Source of the DNA: JAGVPT01 sp963717445
GTDB lineage: Bacteria; Bacteroidota; Ignavibacteria; UBA10030; UBA8401
Assembly (NCBI GenBank): GCA_963717445.1
Contig: OY970334.1
Location: 3,472,001-3,536,000, forward strand
Length of the DNA stretch: 64,000 nucleotides
Reading direction: 5' to 3'
Shown here piece by piece: positions 18,093 through 27,265 of the stretch; within the stretch, counting starts at the first letter, position 1; every line of letters starts with the position of its first letter. The notes below the pieces were generated by a model, which saw only the letters and a list, made by a program, of their open reading frames with translations, did no database searches and was not told where the DNA came from. The position numbers and the translations under genes are program-made.

Positions 18093-20117
18093 ATGACGCC
18101 CCCCTTTAATTTTCTTCTGCCTGTCGGCCTGATGCTGATCGGTTTTTGCATACTGTTATGGAGCTCGCTGCTCCGGCAGAGGCGTCACGATATTGAGCTG
18201 GGCCAGAGCGAAGCGCGCTACCACAGTTTTTTTGAAAATTCTCCGATCTCGCTTTGGGAAGAGGATTTTTCCGAAGTCAAAGCGTATACGGACCGTTTGC
18301 GGAAATCCGGCGTTAAAGATTTTAAGAGATATTTTTTGAACCATACGGGAGAAGTCACAGCATGTGCCGGCATGGTGAAAGTTCTTGATATCAATAAAGC
18401 GACGATGAGGCTGTACGGAGTTGAAAATAAAAAAGATTTTTTTGCGGGGCTGAACTTCGTTTTCGGTGATGAGGTTCATGAAGCGTTCATCGATGAGCTT
18501 GTCGCCGTTGCTTCGAATAAATCGACGTATGAAGGGGAGGATTTCAACCGGACATTTACCGGGGAGCGGAAAGACATTTTTTTGAAATGGTCCGTGGTGC
18601 CGGGGCACGAAACGGATTATTCAAAGGTACTCGTATCGATCGTCGATATCACGGAGCGGAAACTTGCCGACCAGGCTCTGCGCGACAGCGAGAAGAGGTA
18701 CCGCGATCTCGTTGAAAATATCAGCGAAATCTATTTTGTCTGCGACGATCGGGGGATTATCGTTTACTGCAGTCCGAATTTCTTTTCAGAGACGGAGTAC
18801 TCGCCCGAAGAAATCATCGGTAAGCCTTTTTTGAGCCTGATTGTTCCTGAAGACCGGGCGCGGGTTTTGAAATTCTTTCGCGACCGGACAAACGACGGCA
18901 CAGTCGATACGACATGCGAATTCCGCGGGAGGAGAAAAGACGGCAGCGCCACGTGGGTGGAACAATCAACCCGCATCATACGAGATTCGCAGGGTCATGT
19001 GAAGGAGTATCGCAATGTTGTCCGGGACGTTACCGAGCGGATTCATGCACGAGACGAATTGGCTTCAAGGGAAAAAAGGTTTCGCGCACTGATCGAAGAA
19101 AGTTCCGACGTCGTTGCACTGATTGACCGAGAGGGAAACTTTTCTTACGTCAGCCCCTCCATTACCAGGATTCTCGGTTACCTGCCGGATGAGTTACTCG
19201 GGTGGAGTGCGTTTGTACTGATTCATCCGCTCGACCTCGATTCCACCAAGCGGCTTTTTGGCGACCTTCTGCGTGAACCTTCGAATATCGCCGCTGCAGA
19301 AATCCGGTTCAAGGACAAGAATGGTTCGTGGCGATGGATAGAAGGGGTGGCAAAAAATTTGCTCGAAGATCCGTCAGTGAAAGCCGTGGTTGTCAATTTC
19401 CGCGACATCACCGACCGGAAGGTTGCCGATGAAATGTTGAGGGAGCTCCCGATTCGCATTATCAATGCCCAGGAATCGGAGCGGCGGCGGGTTGCTCGCG
19501 ACCTCCACGACAGCGTCAACCAAATTCTCTCGTCGGTGAAATTCCGTCTGGAAAGCGTTGAAGAGCGGACGAAGCACGGGGAAAAGGCGTTGCGGAACGT
19601 CGTGACGAGCGCGAAGGTTTCGCTCGAAAAAGCGATGCAGGAGGTGCGCGGGATTTCACAAAATTTGCGGCCGAGCGAGCTGGACGACCTCGGAGTTATT
19701 CCGGCGGTAAGAAGTATGTGCGAAGAATTCAAAGAGGCGACGAAGATCAACGTCAACCTGAAGTTCACACGTTTTCCCAAAAAGCTTTCCCCCGAAATTG
19801 AGGTTACGATGTACCGAATTATCCAAGAAGCCTTAAGCAACGTTGCGAAGCACTCAGAAGCAACCCGTCTGGTTATTCGCTGTGAACGGGAACGATCGCT
19901 ACTTTCATTGACGATCAAAGATAATGGAAAAGGGTCCGACCAGCACAACCTTGCGGCACATCCTCAAAAAAATTCCGGCATGGGCTTGTTGAACATGAAG
20001 GAACGAGCGGCCTACGTCGGCGGGACGGTTTCTGTTCACTCAGCTCCAAAAAAAGGGACGGAAATCTGCGTGCGGCTTCCTTTTGAATCCGGAAAAACCA
20101 AGGAGGCGAAGAAGTGA
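18093..20117 (+). CDS. PAS-domain sensor histidine kinase, NarL-partner type
   Basis: 674 residues. One membrane segment near the N-terminus (about 4-25), then three PAS/PAC domains (about 43-195, 200-325, 330-450), each ending in a DITER/DVTER-like motif. A HisKA_3 domain carries the acceptor His472 in VARDLHDSVNQ, followed by a HATPase_c domain with DNGKGSD and GMGLLNMKERA. This is the kinase class that pairs with LuxR-type regulators, and one follows directly with a four-base overlap. The signal is unknown. Confidence 0.93.
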   Translation: MTPPFNFLLPVGLMLIGFCILLWSSLLRQRRHDIELGQSEARYHSFFENSPISLWEEDFSEVKAYTDRLRKSGVKDFKRYFLNHTGEVTACAGMVKVLDINKATMRLYGVENKKDFFAGLNFVFGDEVHEAFIDELVAVASNKSTYEGEDFNRTFTGERKDIFLKWSVVPGHETDYSKVLVSIVDITERKLADQALRDSEKRYRDLVENISEIYFVCDDRGIIVYCSPNFFSETEYSPEEIIGKPFLSLIVPEDRARVLKFFRDRTNDGTVDTTCEFRGRRKDGSATWVEQSTRIIRDSQGHVKEYRNVVRDVTERIHARDELASREKRFRALIEESSDVVALIDREGNFSYVSPSITRILGYLPDELLGWSAFVLIHPLDLDSTKRLFGDLLREPSNIAAAEIRFKDKNGSWRWIEGVAKNLLEDPSVKAVVVNFRDITDRKVADEMLRELPIRIINAQESERRRVARDLHDSVNQILSSVKFRLESVEERTKHGEKALRNVVTSAKVSLEKAMQEVRGISQNLRPSELDDLGVIPAVRSMCEEFKEATKINVNLKFTRFPKKLSPEIEVTMYRIIQEALSNVAKHSEATRLVIRCERERSLLSLTIKDNGKGSDQHNLAAHPQKNSGMGLLNMKERAAYVGGTVSVHSAPKKGTEICVRLPFESGKTKEAKK

Positions 20118-20773
20118 AAAAAACGAAAATAACGTTACTGCTTGTTGACGACCATCCGCTTGTGAGGGAAGGACTCCGCTCGTGCCTTGATCAGGAAAAG
20201 ACATTTGAAATTGTCGGCGAGGCGGTCGACGGCCAGGAGGCTCTTCGCCAGGCAAAGAGCCTGCTTCCCGAAATTATCCTTCTTGACATCAACATGCCCG
20301 GGATGAACGGCGTCGAAACCGCGAGATTGCTCAAGAAAACGGTTCCCAAGAGTAAAATACTTATCCTCACAATGCACGACACCAAGGAGTACGTCGGCAG
20401 AATGGTTTCTATGGGGGTCCAGGGTTACGTGCTCAAAGATTCCTCGCCGTCGGAATTGATCGCCGCTATCGAGGCTGTCCACCATGGAGAAACATACTTC
20501 AGCCCGAAGGTTTCCCAGACGGTGATGAACGATTATGCGAAGATCGTTAAGGCGAAAGGGAAAAAAGGAAGTGTTGAGCTTTCGCGACGCGAATCGGAAG
20601 TTCTCGCGCTGATCGCCGAGGGGCTGGGGAATAAAGAAATTGCCGGCCGATTGTTTGTCAGCGTTCGGACCGTTGAAACGCATCGGGAGCGAATCATTCG
20701 CAAGCTCGACATTCATACGGTTGCCGGACTGACCCGGTACGCGCTCACAAAAGGGATTGTCACTCTTGAGTAA
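20114..20773 (+). CDS. NarL/FixJ-type response regulator
   Basis: 219 residues. Receiver domain with acidic pair DD12-13 and phospho-acceptor Asp58 in IILLDINMPGMNG, then a LuxR-type helix-turn-helix (ELSRRESEVLALIAEGLGNK ... VSVRTVETHRERI). Start GTG 20114, preceded by AAGGAGG inside the kinase gene. Overlap and pairing class make it the partner of the kinase at 18093-20117. Targets are unknown. Confidence 0.94.
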   Translation: MKKTKITLLLVDDHPLVREGLRSCLDQEKTFEIVGEAVDGQEALRQAKSLLPEIILLDINMPGMNGVETARLLKKTVPKSKILILTMHDTKEYVGRMVSMGVQGYVLKDSSPSELIAAIEAVHHGETYFSPKVSQTVMNDYAKIVKAKGKKGSVELSRRESEVLALIAEGLGNKEIAGRLFVSVRTVETHRERIIRKLDIHTVAGLTRYALTKGIVTLE

Positions 20774-20820
20774 TATCCGTATATTACCCGACAGCAAATA
20801 TCCGTATGTACCCCGATAGT
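20772..20820. repeat. 25-base direct repeat downstream of the regulator
   Basis: Two units beginning AATATCCGTAT (20772 and 20797), each with a CCCGA-AG end, period 25. The first begins at the stop codon of the response regulator. It may be an operator or simply a short duplication; nothing else marks the 200 bases before the pilC-like gene. Confidence 0.5.
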
Positions 20821-20973
20821 GTAAACTTGCTTGTTTGCATATTTTTCTACAAACTTCAGTAAAGCCGATTTACCACCATGGAAGCGCTTTTAACAATGCG
20901 CCTTCTTCCTTATTTCAGCGCCATTCGGCGATCCTGAGAAGAGGATGAGTGTCATTATTCGACGAGTGTACCA

Positions 20974-22311
20974 GTGGCAGAAACCACGTCATATCAAATT
21001 GTAGCGAAAGAAGCTTCGGGAAAACCCGTTCAAGGGTTCATTTCCGCAAGCTCTCCCACGGACGCGAGACGAAGAGCAAAATTGCATCCCCGTTTTCGCG
21101 ATACGACCCTTGTGTCGGTCCGCAGAAAAAAGAATTTTGCATACCGTGTGCGCCACGGGACAAAGACCATCGACGGGTTTCAAAGTGCGTACACGCGCGC
21201 GGAGGTTGTTTCGGCCCTGGAGCGTATCGGGTTCGATGTGCGGTGGGTGCGGCGGCATTATGATATTCGTTTTAAAGCGGCATCGAATGAAATTGTATCG
21301 TTCGTGGGGACGAGCGCGCGTCTTCTGGAGCAGAAACTTCCGTACACGGAAGTTCTCCAGGTGATGGTGAACAGCGTCAAGGACAAAAACATGAAAGTCG
21401 CATTGCGCGACATCATCCTTGACCTGAAGAACGGCATGGATTCGCGCGAAGCCTTCATGAAGCAAGGAAAGATTTTTGGAGAGCATACTGCCCTCATGCT
21501 CGGGATTGCCTCAAAGAGCGGAGACATGACGACGATTTTCAAGAGCGTCGCCGCACTTGTCGAGCGGCAGGCTGAGTTCAAGAAAGGGTTGACGAGTGCG
21601 TTGATTTTACCGGCGGTCACGTCGCTCACTCTTGTCGGCGCCATCGCGTTTTATGTGTTATTCCTCCTTCCGAAGATGATGAATCTCATGGGTCCGCTGA
21701 TCGACGAGGTGCCGCCGCTGACGCAGTTCACGTTGAATGTGAGCAATGCGCTGCAGAACAATTTGCTGCTCATCATCGTCCTGTTCATTCTTATTGTCGG
21801 CGGTTTTTATGCCTACATCATTTCTCCGAAGGGCCGCCTCCAGATGCACAAGTACATTATCAAGATTCCGTACGTCGGAAATATTCTTCGAAACACAAGC
21901 ACCGAGATCTTTTGCCGCGTTCTTGGAATCATGTATGCGTCGGCCGGTGAAAACATCGAAACGATCCAGCTTGCGGCTGAATCGAGCGGGAATCGATACC
22001 TCGCTCTCCAGATCAAGACCGTCGCGATTCCCACGATGTTGAAATACGGAACGGAATTGGCAAAAGCTCTTGAAGCGGTGAATTTTTTTCCGGAGATGTT
22101 CCTCTCCAGGTTCAGGACCGCAGCAGAGACCGGTGCGGTGAAAGACACGGCGAACCAGCTTGCGGATTTTTATCAGATGGAAAATCACTACGCGATGAAA
22201 AACCTGATAAATTTTATCGAGGTCTTTGTCTCCGTCATTATTATGGCGTCGATGATTTTTCTGACTCTGCTCTCCTCGGAGACGGCGTCGCTGAATATCA
22301 AATCGATGTAG
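20974..22311 (+). CDS. PilC/GspF-type inner-membrane platform protein
   Basis: 445 residues, starting at GTG 20974. An N-terminal soluble part (about 1-110) contains an extra domain with SSPTDARRRAKL, then two GspF domains with membrane segments at about 208-232, 257-285 and 415-440. Typical motifs: the family pattern around GTSARLLEQKLPYTEVLQ, and FLSRFRTAAETGAVKDTANQ. This protein is the inner-membrane platform of type IV pilus or type II secretion machines. It is followed by the matching ATPase and three pilin-like genes, so a locus for a pilus-like assembly is likely. Confidence 0.88.
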   Translation: MAETTSYQIVAKEASGKPVQGFISASSPTDARRRAKLHPRFRDTTLVSVRRKKNFAYRVRHGTKTIDGFQSAYTRAEVVSALERIGFDVRWVRRHYDIRFKAASNEIVSFVGTSARLLEQKLPYTEVLQVMVNSVKDKNMKVALRDIILDLKNGMDSREAFMKQGKIFGEHTALMLGIASKSGDMTTIFKSVAALVERQAEFKKGLTSALILPAVTSLTLVGAIAFYVLFLLPKMMNLMGPLIDEVPPLTQFTLNVSNALQNNLLLIIVLFILIVGGFYAYIISPKGRLQMHKYIIKIPYVGNILRNTSTEIFCRVLGIMYASAGENIETIQLAAESSGNRYLALQIKTVAIPTMLKYGTELAKALEAVNFFPEMFLSRFRTAAETGAVKDTANQLADFYQMENHYAMKNLINFIEVFVSVIIMASMIFLTLLSSETASLNIKSM

Positions 22312-22335
22312 GCCGCCGGTAGTAGCGCGTTGTTG

Positions 22336-22421
22336 CAAGATGTCGGACATCTTGTTCGTTACGCCTGACGGATTTTTCAAATGAGCACAAACCTTCGAGT
22401 ACGATGTCCGACATCTTCTTG
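22336..22421. repeat. Hairpin pair between pilC- and pilB-like genes
   Basis: CAAGATGTCGGACATCTTG (22336-22354) is itself a perfect odd palindrome. A second, inverted copy GATGTCCGACATC lies at 22403-22415. The core GATGTCGGAC is shared with the hairpins at 26350 and 27525. Confidence 0.75.
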
Positions 22422-22437
22422 AAAAAATACATCTACA

Positions 22438-24228
22438 ATGCAGACACGCAGCGCAAAAAAAGAACTGGGCGATATCCTGATCGATAAGGGAATCATCCAG
22501 CCGGAAGTGCTTGAACGCGCCATCGAGGTTCTGAACAAGGAAGAGAACAAGGGGCGGCGTAAGTTGCCGCAGATCCTTGTCGATCAGTTCAAGATGGACA
22601 GGGACCTCGTCTACCGTGAAGTTGCGGATTACTACGCCTTCCGGACGCTTGATATCTCGATGGAGACCATCGATGACGGCGTTCTTGGATTCATCCGGAA
22701 AGAATTGACGTCTCTTCCCGAGTCGATTCGCGAGATGGTCCACGAGAATAATGTTTTGCCGTATTCCATCGACCCCGAACGTCCGGGGAGGCTCCTCGTG
22801 ATAACGCCCGACCCGACCAAGCCCGAAGTGTACAAAATTGCGCGGACGTTCCATTACCAAAAATTCGAAATTTGCTATGTGCCGCTGAGCCAGTGGGATG
22901 GATTGTGGAAGAGGGTCAGCATCGACAAAGCGGTGTACAAGGACAAGGAGACAATGCTGCGCGGCGAATCCTTCGTCGACGAAGCGGAAGAGGATTCCGA
23001 AAATTACGAGCAAGCGCTCGAAGAAGAGATCAGCCGCAGCGGACTCGTTGACCTTGTCGAGAGTATTTTTGTCGATGCCGTCCGGGTCGGCGCGAGCGAT
23101 ATCCACGTGATTCCCCGCGGCGACAGGGTCACGGAGTTTCACTTCCGCGTCGACGGGAAATTGTCGCGGTGGTACACGAATAATGAAACGCGGGCCGAAG
23201 CGGTCTCCGCCGTCGTAAAAGACAGGGCCAAGAACTTGGACCGGTTCGAGCGCAACATGGCTCAGGACGGTTTTGCACAGTTGACGATCGACAAAAAAAC
23301 TGTTCGTTTCCGCGTTTCCGTCATCCCCCTGATCGGAAAAGAACTGAAGAACAAGTTCGAGTCGATCGTTATTCGCGTGTTGATGGAGCCGGTGGTCGGC
23401 GGGAGCATCGAAGATCTCGGGTTCGACCCGTACAGCGAAAGCGTGGTGCGCAAAGCTATCGCGAAGCCGTTCGGGATCATCATCATCACCGGCCCGACGG
23501 GAAGCGGGAAAAGCACGACGCTGGTTGCGGCGCTCCGCACGGTAATGGACACATCGCTCAACATCATCACGGTGGAAGACCCGGTCGAATATTTTATCGA
23601 AGGTGCCCGGCAGGTGAAGCTGAATTCAAAGCTCGATTTCGAAGGAGCGCTTCGCGCCATCCTTCGCCACGACCCCGATATCGTCATGGTGGGAGAAATT
23701 CGCGACAAGCTGACCGCGGAGATCGCCGTGAAGCTGGCGAATACCGGACATCTCACGTTATCGACGCTTCATACGAACGATGCGCCGAGCGCGGTGTCGC
23801 GATTATATAAGATGGGCATCGAACCGTTCCTTATCGCCTACAGCATCAACATTATCATCGCGCAGAGGTTAATCCGGAAATTGTGTGAACGGTGCAAAAG
23901 CCCCATCAACGAGCCGGACGTTCCGCTGCTGCGAAAGCTCGGTATGCCGGAAGAAGAAATTCGTTCCACGAAATTTTATCAACCGATCGGCTGCAGCGAA
24001 TGCATTAAAGGCTACAAGGGTCGGACCGCAATTCACGAGGCGCTCTACTTCACGAAAGAAATCCGTCAGCTTATCCTCGACGCCGGTTCATCCGTCAACG
24101 AAGAAGCGGTCAGGCAGCTCGCGCTCAAGAACGGGATGCGCACACTGCGAATGAATGCGCTCGAACTTCTCAAGAAAGGCATCACCACGGTCGAAGAGGT
24201 CGCAAGCGTGACTGCCGACGAAGATTAG
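22438..24228 (+). CDS. PilB/GspE-type assembly ATPase
   Basis: 596 residues. An N-terminal MshEN-like domain (about 5-160) precedes the ATPase core: Walker A GPTGSGKSTTLV, Asp box, Walker B HDPDIVMVGEIRD and His box region TGHLTLSTLHTNDAPSA. A tetra-Cys zinc motif (LCERCKSP ... GCSECIKGYKG) is typical of PilB/GspE rather than retraction ATPases. It powers extension of a pilus or pseudopilus. Gene order PilC then PilB is the reverse of the common order. Confidence 0.93.
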   Translation: MQTRSAKKELGDILIDKGIIQPEVLERAIEVLNKEENKGRRKLPQILVDQFKMDRDLVYREVADYYAFRTLDISMETIDDGVLGFIRKELTSLPESIREMVHENNVLPYSIDPERPGRLLVITPDPTKPEVYKIARTFHYQKFEICYVPLSQWDGLWKRVSIDKAVYKDKETMLRGESFVDEAEEDSENYEQALEEEISRSGLVDLVESIFVDAVRVGASDIHVIPRGDRVTEFHFRVDGKLSRWYTNNETRAEAVSAVVKDRAKNLDRFERNMAQDGFAQLTIDKKTVRFRVSVIPLIGKELKNKFESIVIRVLMEPVVGGSIEDLGFDPYSESVVRKAIAKPFGIIIITGPTGSGKSTTLVAALRTVMDTSLNIITVEDPVEYFIEGARQVKLNSKLDFEGALRAILRHDPDIVMVGEIRDKLTAEIAVKLANTGHLTLSTLHTNDAPSAVSRLYKMGIEPFLIAYSINIIIAQRLIRKLCERCKSPINEPDVPLLRKLGMPEEEIRSTKFYQPIGCSECIKGYKGRTAIHEALYFTKEIRQLILDAGSSVNEEAVRQLALKNGMRTLRMNALELLKKGITTVEEVASVTADED

Positions 24229-24435
24229 GGTATGCAGTTTCATACGATCAACCCCGGCTTTTAACCCTTTCCCTGGAAGAGACCAGTGTTGTTAATGGTT
24301 ATATGATGGTGTGCGGTATTCCATGTCCTCTATGAGTTTTGTGATTTATCTTACTGCAGATTTTGAAGCGTTCGATATAGTATCGCAGTGTAGTGACGTA
24401 ATTGTTTTTGAACGTTCTTCCGAAGAGGCTTAACC

Positions 24436-25053
24436 ATGAGCCTTGGGCAGACGATGATTTCGGCGGCATTTTTTGTATTGCTGACTCTGGCAGTCCTGAG
24501 TGCCAATAAGATGATCCTCGAAAATACAAAGTTTTATTTGCGGGAAGAGGCGATAGAGCAGGGTTCGAATTTTGGCAACGCCTTGCTTAGTGAAATTTTG
24601 ACGAAAAAATTTGATTCGCAAGTGACACTTGACGCAACGGGTAAAGTTACAGGCCCTTACAATTCTGGCAATTTGCCATGGCCTTCTACACCGACACTTT
24701 TTGATCCGCCAAGTGCGATGGGGACATCCGCAGCAACAGAAGACAATGTCATGCCCGGTGGAAATCCCGATGTGGTGCCTTATAAATCGATCCGGGGGGA
24801 TAGTCCAAGCTGGTTTGATGATGTAGATGACTACAAAGGATATGAAAGGACGGCAAATTCTGCTGACATCTCTGGGTACACCTTAAAAGTGAACGTTTAT
24901 TATGTTACGAAGAAAGTTCTCTCGAACCCGACTAGAGACACAGTTGTAACCGCGGGCGCCCAGACCTACTTCAAAAAAATTGATGTTACCGTCACCCAGT
25001 CTATTTACCTGCCACCAAATGGTCTGACGCTTAGCGCTATTGCGACGTACTAA
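24436..25053 (+). CDS. Pilin-like protein 1, unusual N-terminus
   Basis: 205 residues. The N-terminus MSLGQTMISAAFFVLLTLAV gives a pilin-style hydrophobic helix right at the start with a Gly at position 4, but lacks the usual Glu at +5 and the FTLIE text. The rest is a predicted soluble domain (about 45-205) that I do not recognise. Preceded by GAAGAGG. The stop overlaps the next start (TAATG), so it is coupled to pilin-like protein 2. Context behind PilB and PilC suggests a minor pilin or pseudopilin. The 207 bases upstream hold no gene. Confidence 0.75.
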   Translation: MSLGQTMISAAFFVLLTLAVLSANKMILENTKFYLREEAIEQGSNFGNALLSEILTKKFDSQVTLDATGKVTGPYNSGNLPWPSTPTLFDPPSAMGTSAATEDNVMPGGNPDVVPYKSIRGDSPSWFDDVDDYKGYERTANSADISGYTLKVNVYYVTKKVLSNPTRDTVVTAGAQTYFKKIDVTVTQSIYLPPNGLTLSAIATY

Positions 25054-25691
25054 TGAGCACAATGCTGGACATAATAGGGTCGATGGTCATTCGGGGCGCT
25101 ATTGTGCTCATGACCCTTTATCTGAGCGTCGGTTTGCAGAATGCCTACACTTATAAAAGTACACTTTACGTAGTCAAGCAGAAGACCGTTGTGCCGGCAG
25201 AGATCTTGACCGACGATATTCGGCTCGCGGGTTATGGACCAACCGGGACGACAAAAGTATTTGCGACCGCCATGTCCCAGGCAATGCAGTTTACGGCTGA
25301 CATTAACAATGACGGCGTCGCCGACGTTGTTACGTATTATCTTGGTCCCACATACACAGGTTCTGTTCATCGAAGTTTATACAGAACGGTAAGTTGCTAT
25401 AATGGGAATGCGGCCTTCGAATTGATGCGCGATGTCGATTCATTGTGCTTTACATACTACGATTCTTTAGGAAACACAAAGGCTTACAGCACGAATGTCT
25501 CCGGGATTAAGTCGATTAAAGTGAGTCTCGTAATGGAATCGAGCGGACAGGTTGCAGATGAGATAACTACATCTCCAACAGCGCCGGGTCTGTACTCACG
25601 TAAAATTACTGTCGACACCACGGTCACAAATTTCTCCACAAAATACGTGAGGGCATATTGGGAACGAACTGTTTTTCCTCAAAATCTTTAA
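25053..25691 (+). CDS. Pilin-like protein 2 (PilW-like architecture)
   Basis: 212 residues with an N-terminal hydrophobic helix (MLDIIGSMVIRGAIVLMTLY), followed by a soluble beta-rich domain containing AEILTDDIRLAGYGPTGT, which recalls the IRxAGY-like segment of PilW-type minor pilins, and a calcium-like DINNDGVADV loop at about 90-99. No canonical prepilin cleavage text. Translationally coupled to the gene before it. Probably a minor pilin of the same machine; this is inference from architecture and place. Confidence 0.72.
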   Translation: MSTMLDIIGSMVIRGAIVLMTLYLSVGLQNAYTYKSTLYVVKQKTVVPAEILTDDIRLAGYGPTGTTKVFATAMSQAMQFTADINNDGVADVVTYYLGPTYTGSVHRSLYRTVSCYNGNAAFELMRDVDSLCFTYYDSLGNTKAYSTNVSGIKSIKVSLVMESSGQVADEITTSPTAPGLYSRKITVDTTVTNFSTKYVRAYWERTVFPQNL

Positions 25692-25859
25692 GGAATTGAA
25701 AAGGCAGCCCTCCTCTATACACCGTATTTGTGAATATACGTCCCCGCCCGTATTGTTATTGCGCGGAAAGATGTTATTTTTAACTTAGTTTAAAGAACAA
25801 GAGAGACAAGCTTCGAAGGAAGCTCTCACATGTAGGTAAGCCAAATCAGCGAGGGAACT

Positions 25860-26273
25860 ATGGGAACTTCAAAGGTCATTATCGGCCTTGGGGCGTATGT
25901 GATGATCGGGGCGTTTGCGTTGTTGTTTACAACGACAGACCAGGATTTTTACACCGTAGCTCAGTCTCAAGCGTTCCACGATGCCGCACGGCAAATTTCA
26001 AATGCCGGCATAAAGTTCGCCATAGGAGATGTCGGAGGGAACTCAGGGGCCGGCTTCCCTTCAAGCACGGTGAACATGAACGGCGGGAGCGCTTCGTATG
26101 TTGCTGATAGGCCGGTTGGTCTTGCTGCGACACAGATGCGTGTGACATCGACCGGAACCTACAACGGGTTCCAGGTGACGATGGTTGCGATCTTGCAGTA
26201 TAACGGAGTGAAATGGACGCTCCAACGAATCTACCAGCAGCCGGATGCTACTGAATATTCCCGGTTGAGTTAA
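25860..26273 (+). CDS. Pilin-like protein 3
   Basis: 137 residues. N-terminal hydrophobic stretch (SKVIIGLGAYVMIGAFALLF) with a soluble tail (QISNAGIKFAIGDVGG ... VTMVAILQYNGVKWTL). Small size and layout resemble a PilX-like or pseudopilin subunit, again without the standard cleavage motif. Followed at once by a clear terminator, so it closes the pilus-like locus. Confidence 0.7.
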   Translation: MGTSKVIIGLGAYVMIGAFALLFTTTDQDFYTVAQSQAFHDAARQISNAGIKFAIGDVGGNSGAGFPSSTVNMNGGSASYVADRPVGLAATQMRVTSTGTYNGFQVTMVAILQYNGVKWTLQRIYQQPDATEYSRLS

Positions 26274-26299
26274 AAACTTCACAACATAATTTTTTGTCG

Positions 26300-26340
26300 A
26301 AAATGCGATGCATCGAAAAGTGCATCGCATTTTTTATTTT
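26300..26340 (+). terminator. Rho-independent terminator
   Basis: AAAATGCGATGCA (26300-26312) pairs with TGCATCGCATTTT (26321-26333), followed by a T-rich run. Ends the pilin-like gene cluster. Confidence 0.88.
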
Positions 26341-26349
26341 ACTTTGGAG

Positions 26350-26405
26350 AGATGTCGGACACCGTTTCAAGAAAATCGGGTAAATCAAATAGGTGTCCGA
26401 CATCT
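26350..26405. repeat. REP-like hairpin, GATGTCGGACACC type
   Basis: Perfect 14-base arms AGATGTCGGACACC (26350-26363) and GGTGTCCGACATCT (26392-26405) around a 28-base loop. GGAG stands just before the left arm. Three mismatches from the arm of the RAYT-flanking hairpins. Confidence 0.8.
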
Positions 26406-26410
26406 AACGG

Positions 26411-26457
26411 CGAGGGTATGTGCGTCGGAGAGAGGGAAAGGGGGTGTGTTGAGGCGC
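26411..26457. repeat. Dispersed GTGTGTTGAGGC repeat fragment
   Basis: Text GAGGGTATGTGCGTCGGAGA leading to GGGGGTGTGTTGAGGC closely matches 27430-27474, the right end of the element at 27266-27474. Confidence 0.65.
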
Positions 26458-26509
26458 GTTCGTCCTTATCCACTGTTCGATTATATCCAGCACAGCACGG
26501 ATGTTGTTT

Positions 26510-26742
26510 CTAGAAGCTATCTCAAAAACTCTTGATTATGTCCTTCTGAAGGAATACTGACAGATCATTGTCATTCTGAACCCCGTCGCTTTTCAGACGG
26601 GGTGAAGAATCCATGACAATGACATACCTTGACTCTACTAGGCTTGCAAGTCATGGATGCTTCTCCCGCCACAAAGCGGCGGGATCAGCATGACATTTAC
26701 GGCTGCTTTCTGCATGAAAACCATTTTTGAGATGGCTTCTAG
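26510..26742. mobile_element. MITE-like family B, copy 1
   Basis: 233 bases with inverted ends CTAGAAGCTATCTCAAAAA and TTTTTGAGATGGCTTCTAG (one mismatch). Nearly identical to 55445-55663 apart from a short internal difference (an extra GC-rich hairpin CCCGCC...GGCGGG here). Contains a CCCCGTC...GACGGGG hairpin. No protein inside. It truncates a DUF559 gene remnant on its right. No clear target duplication. Confidence 0.88.
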
Positions 26743-27250
26743 TATCGGATTCTTTGATTCTCAAGAACTTTATTCCGAGCGATTCCACAACCGTTCTTGC
26801 CGCGCAGCATCTTTCTCCCGTGCTTCATCACCTTCATGGGAACCGCCGTCAATCTCAATTGCAAGGTTTAGTGCAAAGCAGAAACCCACCGCCTGTGGCG
26901 GTGGTTATGTTGGGTTGGCTATGCCTGTCATTCCGGTCGAGTCCCGCTTTCAGGCGGGACGAAGAACCGGAATCCAGAGTCAATCAACGGAACTGGATTC
27001 TGCGTCAAGCGCGGAATGACATACTTTTTCTTTTCGAAAGCCACCATCTATGATGGTGGTCGTTTACTTCATTACAAAAAAAATCAACAATAAATTGATC
27101 GATCGGCTTTTGCCGATGAAAGTCGTATCCGAGCATTTGTTTATTGCGTAACTTTTTCCATAACAACACCTCACCAAAGGTGCTCTTATTACGTAAACCG
27201 CGGGCAATACCTTTTAAGGACGGATTGTATAAAATGATTTTCCGCGTCAT
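26743..27250 (-). pseudogene. Broken DUF559 (endonuclease-like) gene
   Basis: From ATG 27250 the minus strand reads a DUF559 N-terminal part (LRNKSTFGEVLLWKKLRNKQ, YDFHRQKPIDQFIVDFFCN) down to about 27061. Then about 170 bases of repeat text intervene, bounded by two like-built hairpins. From about 26890 the family resumes (LNLAIEIDGGSHEGDEAR), suffers a one-base loss near 26780, and continues in another frame (VESLGIKFLRIKESD) until cut by the MITE at 26742. DUF559 proteins resemble very-short-patch-repair-like nucleases and are often mobile. This copy is dead at three places. The two parts may come from different copies. Confidence 0.75.
26889..27057. repeat. Hairpin-bounded insertion in the DUF559 remnant
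   Basis: Bounded by CCACCGCC-TGT-GGCGGTGG on the left and CCACCATC-TAT-GATGGTGG on the right, two hairpins of the same build. Between them lies the common dispersed text GTCATTCCGG...CCGGAATCCAG with a CCCGC...GCGGG hairpin. Confidence 0.65.
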
Positions 27251-27265
27251 GCTTACTCAGACTTC

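Noticed and set aside
17693..18109. 138-codon plus-strand frame
   Set aside because: Begins inside repeat family C and ends in the kinase start; translates repeat text with no domain.
21658..23142. Minus-strand open frame of 494 codons
   Set aside because: It lies opposite the clear pilC- and pilB-like genes and its translation has no recognisable domain; a shadow of codon bias.
26308..26535. 75-codon frame after the pilin-like cluster
   Set aside because: Starts in the terminator and runs through the REP-like hairpin and repeat text.
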